Positions 34,002 to 44,097 of a stretch of 57,280 nucleotides of DNA are shown piece after piece. Source of the stretch: Saprospiraceae bacterium (GTDB lineage Bacteria; Bacteroidota; Bacteroidia; Chitinophagales; Saprospiraceae); the NCBI GenBank assembly GCA_019634045.1, contig JAHQWA010000005.1:1-57280 (forward strand), read 5' to 3'. How positions within the stretch are numbered: the first letter of the stretch is position 1; each line of letters starts with the position of its first letter. A program made the position numbers and the translations under genes. The notes below the pieces were generated by a model. The model saw only the letters and a list, made by a program, of their open reading frames with translations. It had not been told where the DNA came from and ran no database searches.

Positions 34002-35411
34002 TTATTTCAACTGCGTCTGTAGCCAGTTGCTGATGGTATTTAAAGCTGTCGGAGAAAAAGTTTCTGTCAGTTTCCCGTATTCAGTAGGCGATCCTGTCTC
34101 ACTTGTTTGGAACAGATGATTCATATTGGACAAAGCTTTAATCTCGTAGTTTGTATTTCCTCCTTTTTTGAGTGCTTTTTCAATGGCAGGAAGGTTTTGC
34201 GCTGCATCTACTTGAAGGTCCTTGTCTCCATTAATCGCCAAAACTGGACAGCTAACTTTTTCTAATGAAGTGGCCGGGTCATATTTTAGAAAGAATCGGA
34301 ACCAAGGGGAAGATATCTGTTGGAAAGTCTGATCAAACTGACCCATTGAAGCTTCTAAGATAGCTTTATCAGTATCGGAAAGTCTTTCTTTTTCCTGGTT
34401 CATATACTTCTTGATTTCCTCCTTAGCCTTAGGTAGGTCATCTCCATGCTCACTAAGTAATTCAAAGGTTCTTTTGTTGAGTTTGCGATTCAAGGCCACC
34501 ACTTGATCTGGGACTTGGCTCGCTTTTGCGATTAGCTCCTGTTGTAGAAGCAGTATTTCGGTGCCAGATACCCCTGGACCAGCCAATAAGACGATATAAG
34601 CTACGTCTTTGGATTCTGCGGCAACCATTGGAGCAATAAGGCCGCCTTCACTATGTCCCATGAGGCCAATCTTACTGGCGTCAATATCTTTTCTCGTTTT
34701 AAGGTAGGCCACAGCGGCTTCTACATCCGTAGCAAAATCGGCTGAAGTAGCCGTAGCAAAATCACCAGTGGATTCTTCTACTCCTCGATCATCATATCTT
34801 AGTACGGCTATACCTTGCCGGGTAAGGTGGTCGGCTAAGATTAGAAAAGGCTTATGCCCGACGAGTTCTTCATCACGATTTTGTGGACCAGAGCCACTAA
34901 TCAAGACCACTGCGGGATGTGGGCCATTGGTATTGGGCATGGTAAGGGTTCCCGCTAGGGTGACGCCTTCTGCTTTCGCATTGTCGTATTTTACTGCTTC
35001 CTCTTTGTATGGGTAGGGTTTCTGAGGCTCCTGGGGACGATCTAGTTTGGCGGGTTCACCCTTGGCTTTCGTCAAATTTAAAGGGATGGTGCCCGGACCT
35101 TGCTTGAATACGCCTTTCAGATTGGCTCCGTCTGCATCTAGAACACCTTCATAGGTCATTCCGAGCTGGGTGGCGGTGATGGTCAATTTCCCATCCTCAA
35201 ATTTTGTGGAATTTGTTGGTAATCCCATGGCACCCTGATCAGGAGAGTCCATAGTAGCGCTATATGCATCACCATCGCCAGTGATATGGAAAACGATTTT
35301 GAGTTTTATACCTGGCGCCTCCAGGGTGCCTTCCCAGTCTCCGACGGGGGATTGTGCAAAGCTCATGTATCCTAATCCTAGGCAGACCATTAAAACAGTG
35401 ATAACTTTCAT
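34002..35411 (-). CDS. Secreted alpha/beta hydrolase with N-terminal beta-domain
   Basis: About 469 residues from the ATG at 35411, chosen because MKVITVLMVCLGLGYMSFAQ is a clean signal peptide; the open frame upstream codes for no plausible N-terminus. Residues about 22-125 form a small beta-domain (GDWEGTLEAPGIKLKIVFHI) common in Bacteroidota esterases, and the rest an alpha/beta hydrolase with nucleophile GHSEGG, acid in GDKDLQVDA and His in LSNMNHLF. It resembles prolyl-oligopeptidase-like esterases. It heads an operon with a LytS/LytTR pair, which suggests that hydrolase and signalling are linked; the substrate is unknown. Confidence 0.88.
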   Translation of the reverse strand: MKVITVLMVCLGLGYMSFAQSPVGDWEGTLEAPGIKLKIVFHITGDGDAYSATMDSPDQGAMGLPTNSTKFEDGKLTITATQLGMTYEGVLDADGANLKGVFKQGPGTIPLNLTKAKGEPAKLDRPQEPQKPYPYKEEAVKYDNAKAEGVTLAGTLTMPNTNGPHPAVVLISGSGPQNRDEELVGHKPFLILADHLTRQGIAVLRYDDRGVEESTGDFATATSADFATDVEAAVAYLKTRKDIDASKIGLMGHSEGGLIAPMVAAESKDVAYIVLLAGPGVSGTEILLLQQELIAKASQVPDQVVALNRKLNKRTFELLSEHGDDLPKAKEEIKKYMNQEKERLSDTDKAILEASMGQFDQTFQQISSPWFRFFLKYDPATSLEKVSCPVLAINGDKDLQVDAAQNLPAIEKALKKGGNTNYEIKALSNMNHLFQTSETGSPTEYGKLTETFSPTALNTISNWLQTQLK

Positions 35412-35566
35412 GCTTGTTTGTTTTTTCAGCAATATAGCTGTTTTGAAAGCTAGGGTAAAGGAAATTGTGAGGAGCGGTAATAGGGGAGGATGAATGGTAA
35501 GAAGAAAAGCCTCAAGGCCGATCAATGATCGAGCTTGAGGCTGCGTCGGCAGAATACCAAGGGCTG

Positions 35567-38257
35567 TTATTCGGAGCGCAAGGAGTGAATGGGGGCAATT
35601 AGGGCCGCCTTGATGGCGTGAAAGCTAAGGGTTAAGGCGGCGATAAAAATGGCTGCTAATGCCGCTAGACCAAATATCCACCAATCTATCTGGGTATGAT
35701 AGGCAAAACTGGCTAGCCAGTTTGTCATGATTTTCCACGTCAATGGAAGTGCCAAGCAGATGGCCATTAGTACCAATAATAAGAGTTCCTTGCTCAACAA
35801 GAAACTTATGGAAGCTACCGATGCCCCTAATACCTTGCGAATTCCAATTTCCTTGGTTCTTCTTTGTGCTGAAAATGCGACTAATCCAAATAACCCCAGA
35901 CAGCCCACGACTATGGCGATGAGCGTAAAGTAAGAGACGATCTTCGCTGCACGCTGATCCGCATCATAATTTTGTTGAAAATCTGCTTTTAAAAAGCTGT
36001 ATTGAAAAGGGGTAGCGGGATTAATCTGATTCCAAGTTTCTCTAAGCTCCTGCAAGCCACTGCTAATCTCTTCGCCATCAATCTTTGCGATTAGATAGCT
36101 TAGAGGGGCATCTCGATTTAACAGAAAAGCGTAGGGTTTAATTTCTTGATGTAGGTCCTCAAAGTGAAAATCTTTGATCACGCCAATGATTTCGTACGTG
36201 ATGGTTTGACCTTGAAAATCAAAGTTGAGTTTTTGGCCAATGGCTTGTTCTTGCGCAATGGAACAGGCCTGCAAAGTGGCCTCATTTACTACAATCCGGT
36301 TGGCGGTGTCAGCTTTGAACGCTGGAGAGAACATGCGCCCGGCTAATAGCTCGAACTCCATAAGATCCATTAATTCCGGGGAAACTAGATTTGTACTAAC
36401 ACTTTGTATTTCATTCACCTGTTGGTCTGGGCGGTACAGTGAAACAGCCGTTGGATTATCTATTACCGGGTAAAATTGAGTACCAGCAGCTCCTCGTATA
36501 TGAGCAGATCGTGTCAATTCATCTCTTAAGGTCTGGAAGTTTTTTCCCGCTTCAGCACTCTGGATGGGAATGACCACCTGCTGATCTGCTTGAAAGCCTA
36601 AGGGCTTCTCTTGCAGGTATTGCATTTGACGCTGAATAATCAGTGTTGCGGTGATTAGGCCTACTGCGATAACAAACTGAAAAACAACAGAACCTCTGCG
36701 CAAGTGAACAAGACTTTTACTTCTCGTCGCCTTATCCGAAATGGCTTGGAAGGGTTTGAAAATGGCAAGATAAAAAGCCGGATAACTTCCCGCTACAATT
36801 CCGGTAAATATCGTGAGCCCAAACAGGCCGATCAAGATATACGGATGTAATAGTGTAAGCAGATCCAGGCTCTTTCCGGTGAGTTCATTGAAAGCAGGTA
36901 AAAGCAGTAAAACTAGCACTAGGCCGAGGATCATGGCTCCAAAGCTTAAGACCAAAGATTCACTTAAAAACTGCCGAATTAGATTTCCTTTCCGCGCACC
37001 AAAAGTTTTGCGAAGGCTCACCTCCGTAGCCCGACGGGTAGCTTGAGCAGTCGACAGATTCATGAAGTTGACACAGGCAACAAAAAGGGTCAATAAACCA
37101 ATGCTGGCTAGGATATATAGGTAAGAACGGCTATTGGTGGCACTTACAATGGTGTCGATTTCATCATGTAGATGAATTTGATCCACTGGGAGTAATGAAA
37201 GTGTCTTGTCAAAGCCAGCTGCGCGAAGATCTGCTGCTGCATACTCATGCATAAATCCATCCAACTTCCCATTAAGTTGGCTAGCTGAAGTATTTTCCTT
37301 GAGCTTAACGTAGGTATAGAAGATATTATTTGAGGAAAAGTTTTGCGGCTGCGTTTGCGTGAAATAGCCCACCCATCCAGCCTTAAGAGGGAGAAACATA
37401 TGGGCATCAATATGTGACCTATGAGCTTCAGATGTAAAAACGCCAGTCACTTCAAATGACTGGTCGAAGCCGGTCGTTCCTCCAATTTTGATCTGCTGTT
37501 GTAGGGCGGACTTCGCTCCAAATAATTTTTCTGCCAGCTGCTCCGAAATGACAATGCTGTTTGGCTTTGCCAAAAGCTGGGCTTCGGGCAGTTGCTCCTT
37601 AAACTCGTAGGTAAATAGCTCGAAGAAGTTGGGGTCAACGTGGTAGGCTTTGGGTTCGTAGAATAACTTAGGAGCCCCCGTTGTCGATGCAACTTGCAGT
37701 AAGGCCTTACTGTCTATGAAATTCACCCAAAGTCGGGTACTAGCTTCTATTTCAGGGAAGCCATCGACCAGGGCTTGTTTGTAAGGGGCAGAAAGTTTTG
37801 GATAAGGTTCTGATTTTCCATTGTTGGAGACAGCTTTGCTGTTGACTAAAAAGATGTGATCCGAATCTTCATGGTGCTGATCAAAGCTGGATTCACTGAC
37901 GATATAGAGGATCAATAAAATGCAACAACTTAGGCTTATGGCTAAGCCTCCCAGGTTGATCAAACTGAAGGATCGGTTCTTCTTCAGATTTCTCCAGGCT
38001 ATTTTGAAATAATGTCGATACATATCATATGCTATTGTGGCAGCGGGGAAATGAGGCGTCCGAATAATGCCTCTACGAAAAAGAGAGAGGGTGTCTTTAA
38101 TGAATCTCCACCTCGCCTTTCTAAGGCTGACTTGCGCTAGGTTTCTTTCGAAGCGCTCAAACAGGTCTCCTTCCAGATCTTCCACAAAGTCTGGCTGGCA
38201 ATACCAACGAAAGAATTTCAAGGCCCACCGAGGTGGGCCCGTTGGGCGATTATTCAC
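35567..38257 (-). CDS. FtsX/MacB-type permease with prefix domain (third of three)
   Basis: An 896-residue inner-membrane protein starting with GTG at 38257, overlapping the stop of the preceding permease by 8 bases (GTGAATAA). The first 70 residues are the prefix domain (FFRWYCQPDFVEDLEGDL), then a transmembrane helix, a large MacB-type periplasmic domain, three helices with the FtsX signature SLRKTFGARKGNL, a second periplasmic domain, and three C-terminal helices with EIGIRKVLGAS. That is a duplicated permease in one chain. No ATPase gene lies in the operon, so it must use an ATPase from elsewhere or work without one. A palindromic hairpin lies 18-35 bases after the start codon. Confidence 0.9.
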   Translation of the reverse strand: MNNRPTGPPRWALKFFRWYCQPDFVEDLEGDLFERFERNLAQVSLRKARWRFIKDTLSLFRRGIIRTPHFPAATIAYDMYRHYFKIAWRNLKKNRSFSLINLGGLAISLSCCILLILYIVSESSFDQHHEDSDHIFLVNSKAVSNNGKSEPYPKLSAPYKQALVDGFPEIEASTRLWVNFIDSKALLQVASTTGAPKLFYEPKAYHVDPNFFELFTYEFKEQLPEAQLLAKPNSIVISEQLAEKLFGAKSALQQQIKIGGTTGFDQSFEVTGVFTSEAHRSHIDAHMFLPLKAGWVGYFTQTQPQNFSSNNIFYTYVKLKENTSASQLNGKLDGFMHEYAAADLRAAGFDKTLSLLPVDQIHLHDEIDTIVSATNSRSYLYILASIGLLTLFVACVNFMNLSTAQATRRATEVSLRKTFGARKGNLIRQFLSESLVLSFGAMILGLVLVLLLLPAFNELTGKSLDLLTLLHPYILIGLFGLTIFTGIVAGSYPAFYLAIFKPFQAISDKATRSKSLVHLRRGSVVFQFVIAVGLITATLIIQRQMQYLQEKPLGFQADQQVVIPIQSAEAGKNFQTLRDELTRSAHIRGAAGTQFYPVIDNPTAVSLYRPDQQVNEIQSVSTNLVSPELMDLMEFELLAGRMFSPAFKADTANRIVVNEATLQACSIAQEQAIGQKLNFDFQGQTITYEIIGVIKDFHFEDLHQEIKPYAFLLNRDAPLSYLIAKIDGEEISSGLQELRETWNQINPATPFQYSFLKADFQQNYDADQRAAKIVSYFTLIAIVVGCLGLFGLVAFSAQRRTKEIGIRKVLGASVASISFLLSKELLLLVLMAICLALPLTWKIMTNWLASFAYHTQIDWWIFGLAALAAIFIAALTLSFHAIKAALIAPIHSLRSE
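38222..38239 (-). promoter_or_regulatory. GC-rich hairpin just inside the third permease gene
   Basis: GGCCCACC-GA-GGTGGGCC is a perfect 8-pair stem with a 2-base loop, 18-35 bases downstream of the GTG start at 38257. In mRNA it could hinder independent initiation and make translation depend on ribosomes arriving from the upstream gene through the 8-base overlap. Confidence 0.45.
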
Positions 38258-40871
38258 TTTTTATCACATTTGCCGGATTCATCAAGGCTGCGCGCAATGC
38301 TTGAATGATCACCGTAGATAAGGCTATGACTATCGAGGCCAGGCCTACCAAAGCGAAAACCCACCAAGAGAGCCCCGTTCGGTAGCTGAAATCTTGAAGC
38401 CAATTGTTCATTAGGTAGTAACTGATGGGGGTGGCCAGCAGAAAAGATATCAATACTAATTTCATAAAGTCTTTCGAAAGCATCTGGCAGAGCCTAAGGA
38501 TAGATGCGCCTAGGACTTTGCGAATGCCAATTTCCTTTTTACGCCGCTCCGCCACGTAGGCTGCTAAGCCAAAGAGACCGAGGCAAGAAATGAAAATAGC
38601 CAGGATCGCAAAGAAGGAAGCTAATTTCCCGATGCGTTCTTCATCACTAAACTTCCGCGCGTAGGCTTCATCTGCAAATTGGTAATCAAAGCTGTTGGCA
38701 GGGTCATACTTTTTAAAGATGGCTTCAATTTGTGTCAAGGCTTCGTGAGGAGGGCTATCAGCTTTTAATTTGATGTTGACATAATTTAACCAAGTCTCGT
38801 GCAGCATGAATAGAGTTTGCCGCACTGGAGCGTAGGGCGATTGAGTAACTAAATTTTTCACTACACCGACGATCTTATGCACGTCCTCTCCTCTCCGCAT
38901 GACCATACCTACGGGGTCCTCAAGCCCCATGTACTCGACAGCAGCCTCATTTAGGATGAATCCCGTAGTGTCACTGGCAAAGTCACGAGAAAAATCTCTA
39001 CCCGCAATGATTTCCCAATCTACCATGTCACCAAATTCGTAAGTGACGCGCAGCGTGGTGAAGTCATTACTGGCACTTGGATCTTTCCCCGTCCAGTCAA
39101 AACCGCCATTGGTTACACCAGTAGACGTGATAGGAGAATCTGTTCCTGCTACCTCTTCTACCATGCCGGTATTTAGCAAATCTGTTCGCAATGTTTTGAG
39201 ATGCGTAATGATTTCATCGTTCCTGATCGGGACGCGGATGAGGTTGTCTCTATTGTATCCTATTGGGCGATCCTTAGCGTGTTGGATCTGTCGGAAAATA
39301 AAAATCGTTCCGATAATTAGGCTGATGGATACGGTAAATTGGATGACCACCAAGGCTTTACGCGGTAAGTGAGCTGCTTTACCTGCTCTTAAAGCTCCTT
39401 TTAAGATTTTAACTGGTTTGAAAGCGGATAAGTAAAAAGAGGGATAGCTTCCTGCGATTAAGCCAGTTAGTAAAGCGAAACCAACGCCCAAGAGCCAGAA
39501 GGTTGGATTAGTCCATGGGAATTGTAGCTCTTTATCCGCGATTTCGTTAAAGGAGGGCAAGAGTACGTAGGCTAAACCAATAGATAAGACAAAGGCGAGC
39601 AAGGTGATCAGCAACGACTCACTAAAAAATTGACTAACGAGTTGACCTCTTACCGACCCAAGGGTCTTTCGGATACCGACTTCTTTGGCTCTTTCCTCCG
39701 ATCTCGCCGTACTTAGGTTCATGAAATTAATACAAGCCAATAACAGGACAAAAACAGCGATAATTCCAAATAACCAAACGTATTCTATTCTACCGCCGGC
39801 ATTTTTACCATTTTCGAATTCTCCGCGTAAGTACCAGTCCTTCATCGGATGTAGGAAAATAGCTGGCTTTGTCTTTTCAGCAAAGTCCGTTTCAATGTTG
39901 TCGTATTTTGCATCTTTGATTGCAAGAGAGGCTTCCTCCATGCTAACATTATCTGCTAGCTGCACGAAGACATTGAACCAGCTATTGCCCCAACTCGTTC
40001 GCTTTTCCAGATTGGCATGCTGGAAATATCTTTCCCAGGGTATGATGAAGAGTAAATCCTGAAACTCTGAATTCTGAGGGAGGTCTTCGTATACTCCTTT
40101 AACTGTTACCGCTAGGTCATTGCCTACAACCAACGCTTTATCCATTGGGTCTTCGCTACCAAACAAGGCTTCCGCAGTGGATGCTGCTAAAAATATAGCG
40201 TTGGGGTCTTCCATACTCCCTGGGCTTCCCTTGAGCAGATTGATAGAAAGCATATTGAGAATATCTGGCCCGAAATAGCTGCCCCTTTTCTTAATTTTTT
40301 TGTCTTCGTAGGTGATCGAATGAGTCCAGGTACCTGGAGTGGTTACGATGCCATCAAAGAGGTGCCCATAACTCTTACGGAGTTCTGGCTCTAACTGCCT
40401 GGCTTGGTTATACCAGGTTTCAATTTTACCATTTAGGTCCTGATTCTGCATCGCTAAGGCAATACGATCTCCATTAGGGTACTGCTTATTGAAGGAAAGT
40501 TCGTCGTGTATCCATAGGCCGATCAGCATGGGGATCAACATTCCCGCCGCTAAACCGCCAATATTAATCGAAGAGAAAAACTTCTTCTTGAACAGATTTC
40601 GCCAAGCAATTTTTAGGTGATTTCTAAACATGTCAACAGTATTCATAAAAGGGTGATTTATCCTAAGTGGTCTAATAATCCCCGGACGGAAGAGTGAGAA
40701 TACATCTTTAACCAATGCCCGTTTGGCTCTACGTGTACTACCGGCATTTACCTTACGTTCAAATCGCTCGTGTAGGTCTCCTTCCAGGTCTTCTACAAAG
40801 TCCGGATTGCAGTACCAACGGAAGAAACGCAGGGCCCAATGAGATGGACGTTGTTGTTGTATATCATTCAT
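38250..40871 (-). CDS. FtsX/MacB-type permease with prefix domain (second of three)
   Basis: An 873-residue paralogue of its two neighbours with the same order of parts: prefix domain (FFRWYCNPDFVEDLEGDLHE), transmembrane helix near residue 100, periplasmic domain, helices with EVGIRKTLGSVRGQL, second periplasmic domain, and C-terminal helices with EIGIRKVLGAS. Its ATG overlaps the stop of the first permease by 8 bases (ATGAATGA) and its stop overlaps the start of the third. The family moves or extrudes lipoproteins, peptides or drugs when joined to a MacB-like ATPase; substrate here is unknown. Confidence 0.9.
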   Translation of the reverse strand: MNDIQQQRPSHWALRFFRWYCNPDFVEDLEGDLHERFERKVNAGSTRRAKRALVKDVFSLFRPGIIRPLRINHPFMNTVDMFRNHLKIAWRNLFKKKFFSSINIGGLAAGMLIPMLIGLWIHDELSFNKQYPNGDRIALAMQNQDLNGKIETWYNQARQLEPELRKSYGHLFDGIVTTPGTWTHSITYEDKKIKKRGSYFGPDILNMLSINLLKGSPGSMEDPNAIFLAASTAEALFGSEDPMDKALVVGNDLAVTVKGVYEDLPQNSEFQDLLFIIPWERYFQHANLEKRTSWGNSWFNVFVQLADNVSMEEASLAIKDAKYDNIETDFAEKTKPAIFLHPMKDWYLRGEFENGKNAGGRIEYVWLFGIIAVFVLLLACINFMNLSTARSEERAKEVGIRKTLGSVRGQLVSQFFSESLLITLLAFVLSIGLAYVLLPSFNEIADKELQFPWTNPTFWLLGVGFALLTGLIAGSYPSFYLSAFKPVKILKGALRAGKAAHLPRKALVVIQFTVSISLIIGTIFIFRQIQHAKDRPIGYNRDNLIRVPIRNDEIITHLKTLRTDLLNTGMVEEVAGTDSPITSTGVTNGGFDWTGKDPSASNDFTTLRVTYEFGDMVDWEIIAGRDFSRDFASDTTGFILNEAAVEYMGLEDPVGMVMRRGEDVHKIVGVVKNLVTQSPYAPVRQTLFMLHETWLNYVNIKLKADSPPHEALTQIEAIFKKYDPANSFDYQFADEAYARKFSDEERIGKLASFFAILAIFISCLGLFGLAAYVAERRKKEIGIRKVLGASILRLCQMLSKDFMKLVLISFLLATPISYYLMNNWLQDFSYRTGLSWWVFALVGLASIVIALSTVIIQALRAALMNPANVIKSE

Positions 40872-43497
40872 CTTTTAAGGCTTGAATGAGGTTTGTCCTT
40901 GCGGCTTTAATAGTTTGGATACCAACGGTGCTCCAAGCAATGAGCAAGAGTAAAAGCCCAGCTCCCAGGAAATACCACGGCTGGATATCGATATGGTAGG
41001 CAAAAGATTGCAGCCAATATTGACTCAATAGATAGCTAATCGGGATGCCGATTAGTAGAGCTAGCATGACAGTGCGGGTAAAGTCTTTTGATAGCAGTTG
41101 GACAATAGAGGCTATACTGGCTCCTAGAATCTTGCGAATGGAGATCTCCTTGGCTCTTCTTTCAGCCGTGAAGGCCGCCAGGCCGAATAAACCTAGACAG
41201 GAGATGATAATAGCCAAGGCCGCAAAATATCGAGATAAACGAGAAATCCTTTGTTCTGATGCATAAAGCCGTTGATAGTCATCATCCAGAAAGCGATACT
41301 CGAAAGCCAGCCCTTCATTAAACTGATGGTATGTTTCTTCAATCGCTGTGATGGCTTGGCTTGGCGTAGCTGACTTTAGTTTTATGAGGATATTCTCATT
41401 ATTAGGAGAGAATCGAATCATACAGGGTTTTACCTTTTCATAGAGCGATTCAAAATGAAAATCCTCCGCTACCCCTATGATTTCCCTCGGCTCTCCCCAG
41501 AGCATTACCTTTTGACCGACGGCCTCTTTCAATCCCATGGCCTTAATGGCTGCCTCGTTGAATATGATCTTGTTACGTTCTGTAGCAAAATCTGAAGAAA
41601 AACTTCGCCCCTCCGCCAGTCGGATTTCCATCATTTCCATCAGGCCATAGTCTGCCTCTAAATTTCCAAACTCAATACGATGGCCTTCCGCTTGACCTTC
41701 CCATTGTAGGCCGGAAGTGCTTCCAAAATCTCCCGTCAGATCGTGTCGGAAGGTCGTCACAGACGCTATCTCGGGGAGGGCTTCCAGGCTTGCTTTAAAG
41801 GCAGGAAATTGACTTCTTAGATTCCCATCGCGCTTTAAGGTTAGAATTCGTTCGTTATTATAACCTAGTTTTTTGTTCTGGATAAAGTTGATTTGCTGAT
41901 AAACGAGCACTACTGCAATGATGAGGACTAAGGAAATGGTGAATTGAAATACGACCAATCCTTTTCTCATCCGATATTCGCGTAGGCCGCGCGTAAGCTT
42001 CCCTTTAAATATCTTGGCTGGTTGAAACTTCGATAAGTACAAGGCGGGGTAACTGCCTGCGAGAAAACCCGTAAATCCGATGATAGCGACCAAAGCAAGA
42101 AGAATGGTCGGCGTAGGTCTAAAAATAATGTCCTTTTCCGTCAATATATTAAACTGAGGGAGTAAGGCATAGACTACTATCACTGCTACCAGGGCTGCCA
42201 TTAGTGTGATGAGAATGGCCTCAGTTAGATATTGCGATATCAATGAGCTACGTTGCGCCCCAATCACCTTCTTGATACCAATCTCTTTGGCTCGGTGGAT
42301 GGCTTTTGCTGTGGAGAGGTTCATGAAGTTAATGCAAGCGATTAGAAGCAAGAAAAAAGCAATCATTGCGAATAGCTTCACATAGCCAATGCGTCCTCCA
42401 GCTTGATGTCCATGCTCAAAGCGGTTATATAAATACCGATCAGAGAATCGCTGTACGAAAGCGGTTCCCGTGAATTTATAGTTGGGATCATCCACACTGG
42501 CGCTGACCTTTTCCTGGAGGTAGCTACTTAATTTCTGGTTTAGGGCTTCGATATCCACACCTGGCTTTAAAAGAACATAGGTGTGTGGGTCGCTATTGGC
42601 CCATGTCCGGAGGTTTTCTGAGCGGTCTGATAAGGCGGGGTAGGAGAGGAGTAAATCGAATTGCAAGGTGGATTGGGCGGGGATATTATCAAAAACGCCG
42701 CTAATGGTGTATAGCATAGTGGTATCTCCGCGAAACCATTCAATGGCTTGCCCCACGGCTTCTCTTGAATTGGAAAAGAGTTGGGTAGCTAGTTTTTTCG
42801 AAATGACTACAGCGTCTTTCTTTTGCAGCACCCATTCCGAGTCTCCTTCCTGCAAGGGGAAAGAAAAGAACTGAAAAAATTCCGGATCTACGTACAACTC
42901 ATTGGCTTTGACTTGTTTTCCTGCGGTAGAAATAATCCCCTTATTTCCCAAACTCCCAAGCGGGGGAGCTAGGGTAATTGCACTTGCTACTTCAGGGAAT
43001 TCTTTTACTAGGGCTTGAGCTAATGGCCCTGGCAAAGACTCTACTGTTTCGAAACCACCCACTATGGGATAGTTTTGCATGACCTGATAGAGGTGTTGAT
43101 CCTTTGCGTGAAAGCGATCTATTTGGTATTCATCTTGAATCCATAAGAAGATGAAAATGGCACAGGCAAGCCCGGAAGCCAGGCCAATGACATTAATGAG
43201 GAAAGTATTTGGGGATCGTCGATATTGACGATAGCAAAGTTTAAGGTGATGACGTAGCATAACAGTGGGATTGAGAAAGCTTTTTGGTGAAAAGGACTTG
43301 ATGATGCCAGGCCGAAAAAGGGAGAACACATCCTTGGCAAATAACCATTTGGCCCGATTGGGGGTATCTGAATTGCTTCTTCTGGCAAAGCGCTCATGTA
43401 GATCTCCTTCGAGATCCTCCACGAAGTCCGGATTGCAAAACCATCGGAAGAATCGCAAGAAGAACTTAGGCGGCTGATTGGATGTCTTGTTTTTCAT
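40864..43497 (-). CDS. FtsX/MacB-type permease with prefix domain (first of three)
   Basis: About 877 residues from the ATG at 43497, which is one base after the padR stop; the open frame upstream runs into padR and is disfavoured. The parts match the other two: prefix domain (FFRWFCNPDFVEDLEGDLHE), transmembrane helix, periplasmic domain, FtsX signature EIGIKKVIGAQRSSL, a second periplasmic domain, and C-terminal EISIRKILGAS. The three proteins are diverged enough that the duplications are old. Being first after padR, it is presumably repressed by it. Confidence 0.9.
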   Translation of the reverse strand: MKNKTSNQPPKFFLRFFRWFCNPDFVEDLEGDLHERFARRSNSDTPNRAKWLFAKDVFSLFRPGIIKSFSPKSFLNPTVMLRHHLKLCYRQYRRSPNTFLINVIGLASGLACAIFIFLWIQDEYQIDRFHAKDQHLYQVMQNYPIVGGFETVESLPGPLAQALVKEFPEVASAITLAPPLGSLGNKGIISTAGKQVKANELYVDPEFFQFFSFPLQEGDSEWVLQKKDAVVISKKLATQLFSNSREAVGQAIEWFRGDTTMLYTISGVFDNIPAQSTLQFDLLLSYPALSDRSENLRTWANSDPHTYVLLKPGVDIEALNQKLSSYLQEKVSASVDDPNYKFTGTAFVQRFSDRYLYNRFEHGHQAGGRIGYVKLFAMIAFFLLLIACINFMNLSTAKAIHRAKEIGIKKVIGAQRSSLISQYLTEAILITLMAALVAVIVVYALLPQFNILTEKDIIFRPTPTILLALVAIIGFTGFLAGSYPALYLSKFQPAKIFKGKLTRGLREYRMRKGLVVFQFTISLVLIIAVVLVYQQINFIQNKKLGYNNERILTLKRDGNLRSQFPAFKASLEALPEIASVTTFRHDLTGDFGSTSGLQWEGQAEGHRIEFGNLEADYGLMEMMEIRLAEGRSFSSDFATERNKIIFNEAAIKAMGLKEAVGQKVMLWGEPREIIGVAEDFHFESLYEKVKPCMIRFSPNNENILIKLKSATPSQAITAIEETYHQFNEGLAFEYRFLDDDYQRLYASEQRISRLSRYFAALAIIISCLGLFGLAAFTAERRAKEISIRKILGASIASIVQLLSKDFTRTVMLALLIGIPISYLLSQYWLQSFAYHIDIQPWYFLGAGLLLLLIAWSTVGIQTIKAARTNLIQALKDE

Positions 43498-43498
43498 A

Positions 43499-43828
43499 CT
43501 AATCACCAAAAGCAATGTTAGGAATGGAATTCCAAAGATCTAGGCGTTGGTCCTTGGTAACTTCTAGAGCCTTCCGCCCTAAATTGGTGACGATGAAAAA
43601 TCTTTTCCTTTTCCCGCCGCGTACTTTGGTAACCTCACCCAATTCCGAAGCGAGATATCCCTTTTTCTCTAATCGTCGGAGTACGGTCTGTAAGGACCCA
43701 ATGCTTACGGTGCGCTCTAGACGCCTTTCCATTTCATCAATAATGGCAATTCCATAGGCCTCCCCGTACAGAACCGCGACGGTAAGAAGCACCAATTCTT
43801 CGAATTCCCCTAGTCTATGTTTACTCAT
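43499..43828 (-). CDS. PadR family transcriptional regulator
   Basis: A 109-residue winged-helix repressor. The ATG at 43828 (MSKHRLGEFEELVLLTVAVL) is the usual family N-terminus; earlier in-frame Met codons lie in the promoter. Motifs: YGEAYGIAIIDEMERR, SIGSLQTVLRRLEKKGYLAS and RGGKRKRFFIVTNLGRKALE. PadR proteins often sense membrane-active compounds and repress the neighbouring transporter. It is separated from the first permease gene by one base, so control of the three permeases is a well-supported inference from context. Confidence 0.94.
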   Translation of the reverse strand: MSKHRLGEFEELVLLTVAVLYGEAYGIAIIDEMERRLERTVSIGSLQTVLRRLEKKGYLASELGEVTKVRGGKRKRFFIVTNLGRKALEVTKDQRLDLWNSIPNIAFGD

Positions 43829-43845
43829 TGGTTCAATATTTATCT

Positions 43846-43877
43846 TAAATGTAGTTTTAATAAAGATGAAAGTCAAA
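43846..43877 (-). promoter_or_regulatory. Putative promoter of the padR-permease operon
   Basis: On the minus strand TTTG (43877-43874) is followed after 20 bases by TACATTTA (43853-43846), one mismatch from the Bacteroidota consensus TTTG-N19-21-TAnnTTTG. The -7 element ends 18 bases before the padR start. Confidence 0.5.
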
Positions 43878-44097
43878 TTATTTTACTCTAATTTGTAGTT
43901 TTTATAAGAAAATGGCTGGTTTTATCCCTTTATGAGCCTTATTCATAAAGAATCTTAAGGCGATCAGGAGTGGATAGGAGAGCCAGGAATGGCCCAATAT
44001 ACTATTAGACCAATCACCACTAATGGATGTTTGATCTACGAACTTATGCATTGCAATCGTCCAAATTTAGGCTTGAAACGGCCTACATTCCTCGCTT

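Noticed and set aside
35567..43497. Three similar permease genes as a recent tandem duplication or mobile array
   Set aside because: The proteins are strongly diverged outside the motifs, lack flanking repeats, and overlap neatly, which fits an old stable operon.
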